The notes under the pieces were generated by a model. That model made no database searches. It was given only the letters and a program-made list of their open reading frames with translations, and was not told where the DNA came from. A stretch of DNA of 9,473 bases, taken from NCBI GenBank assembly GCA_007131125.1, contig SLRE01000219.1, positions 1 to 9,473 on the forward strand, written 5' to 3'. Below are positions 5,782 through 9,473 of this stretch, piece by piece. The position numbers and the translations under genes are program-made. How positions within the stretch are numbered: position 1 is the stretch's first letter; every line of letters starts with the position of its first letter. The stretch is from Bacteroidales bacterium. Its GTDB lineage: Bacteria > Bacteroidota > Bacteroidia > Bacteroidales > UBA7960.

Positions 5782-8199
5782 TTATTGAATGATCACCTTT
5801 TTCACTGTTCTTTGGTCTTCGGTTACAATCTCCAGGAAATAGACTCCGGGTTTAAGGCTACTGCTGCCCAGGTCAAGGTTGATCTCATTTTCTCCTGCAG
5901 GAATATTTTCAACTTCCCGGTTCAGGACAGTTTCACCTGAAGTATTGGTCAGTCTGATATTGACACCTGCCGGAGCCCCGGCCGCAAATTGCAGTGTTAT
6001 CTGTTCCGTTGCAGGGTTGGGGAAAAGGCTCACTTGCTTTTCAAGGGTTTCCTGGGTTTCAACAAAGGTATCGTTGAGGCCTTCGCCTGAAAGGGAAACC
6101 TCTGCCTCGGCTTCATTGGACGCATTGCTTGTGATGATCAGGGTTGCAAAATACTCCCTTCCTTCTTCGGGTGAAAACCACAGGTCCAATTGCTTTTCCT
6201 GGTCTGCTTCCACAATTATGGGCAGGTCAGTCTCATATCCGAAAAAGCCGGGATCTTCTCCTGTTATCTCCAATACGTTAATTTCAAGGTCGATGTTGCC
6301 GCTGTTAAGGATCTCCAATACAGCATATGAGGTATCACCTGTGTCAGTTTCTTCAAATTGTAAAGAGGCTGCAACATCAATAATGGCTTCGTAAATTGCT
6401 CCCGTTCCGCTAAGGCTGACTTCCACTTCCGGATCGTTGGCCGCATCGCTGGAAATGATAAGGGTTGCAAAATAGTCCCTGTCTTCTTCCGGAGAGAAAG
6501 ACAAATTTAACTGCATCTCTTCTTGTGCTTCTACGATCAGGGGCAGGTCTGCATCAAAGCCAAAGAAATCCTGATCATCTCCGGTTATATCAATCCCGGT
6601 AATTTCAAGGTCGATGTTTCCACTGTTCTCTATATCCAATGTGGCATATGAGGTTTCATTAATCTGAGTTTCTTCAAATTCTATAGAGGGTGCTACATCA
6701 ATAATGGCTTCGTAAATTACTCCCGTTCCGCTAAGGCTGATTTCCACTTCCGGATCGTTGGCTGCATCGCTTAAAATGGTCATTGTTTCCTGGTAATCAA
6801 CTGGCTCTTCAGGGGTGAAGACAACAGGCAGTAGCAGGTTTCCAAAAGGAGGTATGGTGGTAGGTCCCTCAATGGTTGAAAAAAACACGTCGTCGGAGAA
6901 CTGGAATTCCTGAATATTCAGCTCCACCGGGCCCTGATTGTAAATGGTGAGGTTCATTTCATGGGATTCATTCACCTCAACCGTTCCAAAGTTAAGACTT
7001 GCGGGAGATACTTCAATAATGGGTTCTAAATCAGTAAAAAGCAGCCCTCGTTTCATAAAAATGTCGCAGACCATTTCGTCATCCCGCGAAGTGGAAGGAG
7101 CATAAAACGTGGCCACATATCCATCGCCCCTTGCTGCCACCGAACTGGTATTTCCAAACAGGTAGTTGTCTTCCGGGTCATTCCAGATCAGGCTTGGCTC
7201 TTCAAATGATCCTTCTATTCCTGAAACCAGGAAAAACCCGGTGGGATAATTGGATGCCGTGTTATGGTAAGTAAAATAGAACCTGCCTTCATCATCCACA
7301 TCAACCGAGCGATAATAGAGCGGGTTGCCGATATCTGGGGGAGTAGCATTTACCGGAGTGCTGAATCCTTCATCATCCCTGGTAAGGTATACGATGCGAT
7401 TATCAGAAACCCTGCCGACTATAATATGCAGCTTATCCTCATGATCTATGGTCATGGCAGGATACACAATGCTTTCGGTAACAGGGGTGGTTTCCTCCAC
7501 CATGCTTCCGGAAGTGTTGTTGAAATACCTCAGAGTGCCGCCAAACATGCTTCCATCCCGATAGATCACATGGGCATGGTTGTTACTATCTACCACCACC
7601 CTGATATCATTTTCGCTGGAAGGATCTACTGAGTAATTGCCAAGCTGTGTGGGTGTTCCTATGGTTTCTGTATCCAGTTCATAGGTAATATGATAGGTGT
7701 AATTTGATATTTGTCCGGGAACGAAATTGTAATAAACAAAATGCACCACATTGTCGGAACCAATGGCTATATGGGGCGTGGCTTTATTGTCTCCGGAGGT
7801 GATCCAGACGGGATCGGAAAAATCCCCGTTTTCTTTTTGCTGGTAAACCAACTGAAAATTGTTGTTGTTATCATGCTGGGTGTAAACCATGTGCATGGTT
7901 CCATCCTCATCAAATACGAAAGAGGAATAGTTGGTGTTTACTCCGTTATCTGTAACCTGGGTTTCTACAAATTCCCCGCTTTCATCAGTTACATAATAGA
8001 TGTCCCTGGTATTGGCAGCGGTTCCGAATTGCCCGGTGTAAGTAATGTGCAGATTGCCATCCTCATCAAACTGCACCCATTGGCGATTGTTAAACCGGTC
8101 ATTATAGGCAATGGTATCTTCCGGAAAAGGCAAAGGGTCAGCCATCAAAAGGGCTGCAGGTAAAAAAACCAAACAAAACAATGTAAATATTTTCTTCAT
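5782..8199 (-). CDS. T9SS-exported protein, copy B: predicted seven-bladed beta-propeller, three Ig-like repeats, type A sorting domain
   Basis: This 805-residue paralogue of the 3158-5251 product has a signal peptide ending at LLMA (residue 20). Propeller motifs have their Asp near 45, 97, 204, 252 and 302, with His six residues later (51, 103, 210, 258; Tyr at 308). Blade 3 (147-153) keeps the His, and blade 7 (357-363) is degenerate. Three Ig-like repeats follow at about 392-493, 494-600 and 601-707, each with an SLSG-type end and, in repeats 2-3, an IYEAIIDV start; they resemble choice-of-anchor-D/ASH domains. The T9SS type A sorting domain spans about 724-805 (SLFPNPATEQI, GVYFLEI, KKVIIQ). 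Against copy A it has one extra repeat (107 residues) and one residue inserted in the propeller. Function is unknown; a carbohydrate- or protein-binding surface protein is a guess. It lies 238 bp downstream of the hydrolase gene but has its own promoter. ATG 8199 gives the same N-terminus as copy A. Confidence 0.88.
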   Translation of the reverse strand: MKKIFTLFCLVFLPAALLMADPLPFPEDTIAYNDRFNNRQWVQFDEDGNLHITYTGQFGTAANTRDIYYVTDESGEFVETQVTDNGVNTNYSSFVFDEDGTMHMVYTQHDNNNNFQLVYQQKENGDFSDPVWITSGDNKATPHIAIGSDNVVHFVYYNFVPGQISNYTYHITYELDTETIGTPTQLGNYSVDPSSENDIRVVVDSNNHAHVIYRDGSMFGGTLRYFNNTSGSMVEETTPVTESIVYPAMTIDHEDKLHIIVGRVSDNRIVYLTRDDEGFSTPVNATPPDIGNPLYYRSVDVDDEGRFYFTYHNTASNYPTGFFLVSGIEGSFEEPSLIWNDPEDNYLFGNTSSVAARGDGYVATFYAPSTSRDDEMVCDIFMKRGLLFTDLEPIIEVSPASLNFGTVEVNESHEMNLTIYNQGPVELNIQEFQFSDDVFFSTIEGPTTIPPFGNLLLPVVFTPEEPVDYQETMTILSDAANDPEVEISLSGTGVIYEAIIDVAPSIEFEETQINETSYATLDIENSGNIDLEITGIDITGDDQDFFGFDADLPLIVEAQEEMQLNLSFSPEEDRDYFATLIISSDAANDPEVEVSLSGTGAIYEAIIDVAASLQFEETDTGDTSYAVLEILNSGNIDLEINVLEITGEDPGFFGYETDLPIIVEADQEKQLDLWFSPEEGREYFATLIITSNASNEAEAEVSLSGEGLNDTFVETQETLEKQVSLFPNPATEQITLQFAAGAPAGVNIRLTNTSGETVLNREVENIPAGENEINLDLGSSSLKPGVYFLEIVTEDQRTVKKVIIQ
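6374..6450. repeat. 77-bp repeat at the Ig-like 2/3 junction of copy B
   Basis: This segment differs from 6695-6771 at only 3 of 77 bases by hand count, and lies exactly 321 bp (107 codons) from it. It encodes the end of repeat 2 (SDAANDPEVEVSLSGTG) and the start of repeat 3 (AIYEAIIDV). Confidence 0.85.
6695..6771. repeat. 77-bp repeat at the Ig-like 1/2 junction of copy B
   Basis: Partner of 6374-6450, encoding the end of repeat 1 and the start of repeat 2. The in-frame 321-bp spacing makes it a ready substrate for domain gain or loss without a frameshift. Confidence 0.85.
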
Positions 8200-8240
8200 A
8201 ACGGTAACGGGTTTTGGTAGTTAGTAATAGGTTAATCAGG

Positions 8241-8271
8241 TAAAATTAGTAATTTTTCCAATGAACTGCAA
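8241..8271 (-). promoter_or_regulatory. Predicted promoter of propeller gene copy B
   Basis: On the minus strand, TTG (complement of 8269-8271, within TTGCAGTTCAT) and TAATTTTA (8241-8248; 7 of 8 to TAnnTTTG) are separated by 20 nt. The layout is the same as upstream of copy A, and the ATG lies about 42 nt downstream. The rest of 8200-8437 is AT-rich spacer aligned with the region upstream of copy A. A weak short hairpin near 8396-8418 could help end the hydrolase transcript. Confidence 0.5.
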
Positions 8272-8437
8272 TTTTTTTTTCATGTTATATATTAAATATC
8301 AAGAAGTTAAATGGAGGTAATGATCGGAGAACTTCCATAAAAATATCAGATTTTGGACTTAGCAAAGGGTTCATTGGGTTAAACCAAAAATTAAAGGTAA
8401 AACCATTTGTGGAAGGTTTTGGGAATAAGGAAGGAAC

Positions 8438-9373
8438 TCATTTGTCTGTTCCCAAAAGGAACAAAAGGGGATGGTGGAGGCGGTCTCTCCAGGCGTTTTC
8501 GTTATGGCCTTCTCCGGGAAACTCCTTTGTAATCCAGCTTTTTTCGGTAAAACCTTTGGCTTTCATTACTTTATCCACTTGTTTTTGCAGGGGAGGGTAA
8601 AGTGCATCCAGGTCCTCAGTTCCGTAGTCAAAATAAATCAGGTGGCTGGAAGGGTCGGGAAGTTGGACTTCCAGATAGCGGAGAAAGGCATCGGGAACAG
8701 GGTTATCCTCCATTGACAAAATGCCCGGCCAGTGGGTGGAAAGGCAGGCGGCACCCCCAAAGACTTCAGGGTATTCGCAAACAGCATAAAGTGAGATCAG
8801 CCCGCCCATGCTGCTGCCGGCAATAAAGGTATGGTCTTTTCCGGTGCGGGTAGAATATTTTTTGTCTATAAAGGGTTTCAACTCCTTAACCAGGAATTTA
8901 AGATAGTTGTCGGAATTGATATTATGGCCCTGGAAAAGCGAAGCCGAATCATCGCGGTCGGCTTCAAGAATTCGTTTTTTGTCTTTCCTGTTAAGCGACT
9001 CAAAAGGTTTTTGGGGGAAGTAGTCGGCATGGCGGGTTGTGTTGCCATTCCAGATCCCCACCACGATCACATCCCTGATCTTTCCTTTTTCCATAAGTTC
9101 ACCGGCAATGCTGTCAACTTCCCAGGCCTGTTGATTCCATGTAGTGGAAGCATCAAAAAGCATCTGCCCGTCGTGCATGTATAACACGGCATATTTTTTC
9201 CCCGGATTATAATTTTCGGGCAGCCAGACATCTACATTCCTGGCTGTTACATATTCCGAAGAGAAATCTTTATATCGGTCTATCTTACCCTGTCTCACGT
9301 TTGGTTCAGGAGATTGAGATATACTTATCAAAATAAAAGTTACAACCGTCAGGAAAAAGAAATAAATTTTCAT
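8438..9373 (-). CDS. Alpha/beta hydrolase, putative esterase (Esterase D/Fes-like family)
   Basis: A 311-residue protein with a hydrophobic N-terminus (about 4-19), probably a Sec signal peptide; there is no lipobox, so periplasmic or exported. It resembles the putative esterase family (PF00756): VWLPENYNPGKKYAVLYMHDGQ (48-69; HDG probably shapes the oxyanion hole), VGIWNG (105-110), then the nucleophile elbow GSSMGG with S188, and catalytic His H290 in GEGHNENAW. The acid is probably in YFDYGTEDLD (247-256); which residue is unclear. Members hydrolyse diverse esters (acyl esters, siderophore esters, feruloyl or acetyl groups), so the substrate cannot be named. Its last 30-50 codons have a decayed duplicate at 5501-5633. 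It has its own promoter and lies upstream of copy B on the same strand. Confidence 0.85.
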   Translation of the reverse strand: MKIYFFFLTVVTFILISISQSPEPNVRQGKIDRYKDFSSEYVTARNVDVWLPENYNPGKKYAVLYMHDGQMLFDASTTWNQQAWEVDSIAGELMEKGKIRDVIVVGIWNGNTTRHADYFPQKPFESLNRKDKKRILEADRDDSASLFQGHNINSDNYLKFLVKELKPFIDKKYSTRTGKDHTFIAGSSMGGLISLYAVCEYPEVFGGAACLSTHWPGILSMEDNPVPDAFLRYLEVQLPDPSSHLIYFDYGTEDLDALYPPLQKQVDKVMKAKGFTEKSWITKEFPGEGHNENAWRDRLHHPLLFLLGTDK

Positions 9374-9407
9374 ATCCGGTATCGGGAAAATGATTCATTG
9401 CCAAATG

Positions 9408-9437
9408 CAAAAATACAATTAACCTTGGGCTTCCAAA
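9408..9437 (-). promoter_or_regulatory. Predicted promoter of the hydrolase gene
   Basis: On the minus strand, TATTTTTG (complement of 9408-9415) matches TAnnTTTG exactly. TTTG (9434-9437) lies 18 nt upstream as a -33 element, one nt shorter than usual. The leader to ATG 9373 would be about 27 nt. No gene is visible between 9374 and the window edge. Confidence 0.5.
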
Positions 9438-9473
9438 ATCTTCAAAACGTTTTGTAGAAAGGAAAAACCCCTG

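Larger units (their letters stand above)
5647..8581. repeat. Tandem duplication, unit B
   Basis: This is the counterpart of 2999-5633: the mltF 3' relic, hairpin terminator, propeller gene copy B, its promoter and the intact hydrolase 3' end. The coding parts are highly similar. The intergenic parts have drifted more but remain alignable (for example the CAAAGGGTTC block and the TAACGGTAA-GGGTTTTGGTAG leader). Confidence 0.75.

Noticed and set aside
1..9473. Search for CRISPR arrays, insertion sequences, tRNA/rRNA genes and defence or toxin-antitoxin modules
   Set aside because: No spaced short direct repeats, transposase motifs, tRNA cloverleaf or recognised defence domains were seen.

Overview
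The window looks like a chromosomal segment of a Bacteroidota (Bacteroidetes), probably an anaerobic or facultative marine or gut-type lineage. Two proteins end in a type IX secretion (T9SS) type A sorting domain. Start codons lack Shine-Dalgarno sequences. Several genes are preceded by the Bacteroidota -33 TTG / -7 TAnnTTTG promoter type. The intergenic DNA is AT-rich.

Layout, left to right: the 5' end of an EgtD-like histidine methyltransferase gene on the minus strand (1-217); a divergent intergenic region; an LdhA-type D-lactate dehydrogenase on the plus strand (460-1470); a hairpin, then a promoter; an MltF-like lipoprotein with a substrate-binding domain fused to a lytic transglycosylase, plus strand (1622-3046). 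Converging on it from the minus strand are two long paralogous T9SS-secreted proteins (3158-5251, here 'copy A', and 5782-8199, 'copy B'), and finally a secreted alpha/beta hydrolase (8438-9373, minus).

The most informative structure is a tandem segmental duplication. Copies A and B carry matching promoters, near-identical signal peptides, a predicted seven-bladed beta-propeller, choice-of-anchor-D-type Ig-like repeats, a T9SS tail and matching 3' hairpin terminators. The 530-bp spacer between them holds a decayed 3' end of the hydrolase gene, and next to the copy B terminator a short relic of the mltF 3' end. The ancestral order was therefore mltF> <propeller gene <hydrolase, and one unit of about 2.6-2.9 kb was duplicated. 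Since then the copies have come to differ by exactly one 107-residue Ig-like repeat, bounded by near-identical 77-bp DNA segments.

No CRISPR array, transposase, tRNA or rRNA was seen. The genes do not form an obvious known pathway. The propeller proteins are probably exported or surface-attached, with unknown ligands. The nearby hydrolase may be exported and the transglycosylase acts in the envelope, but a functional link is inference only.
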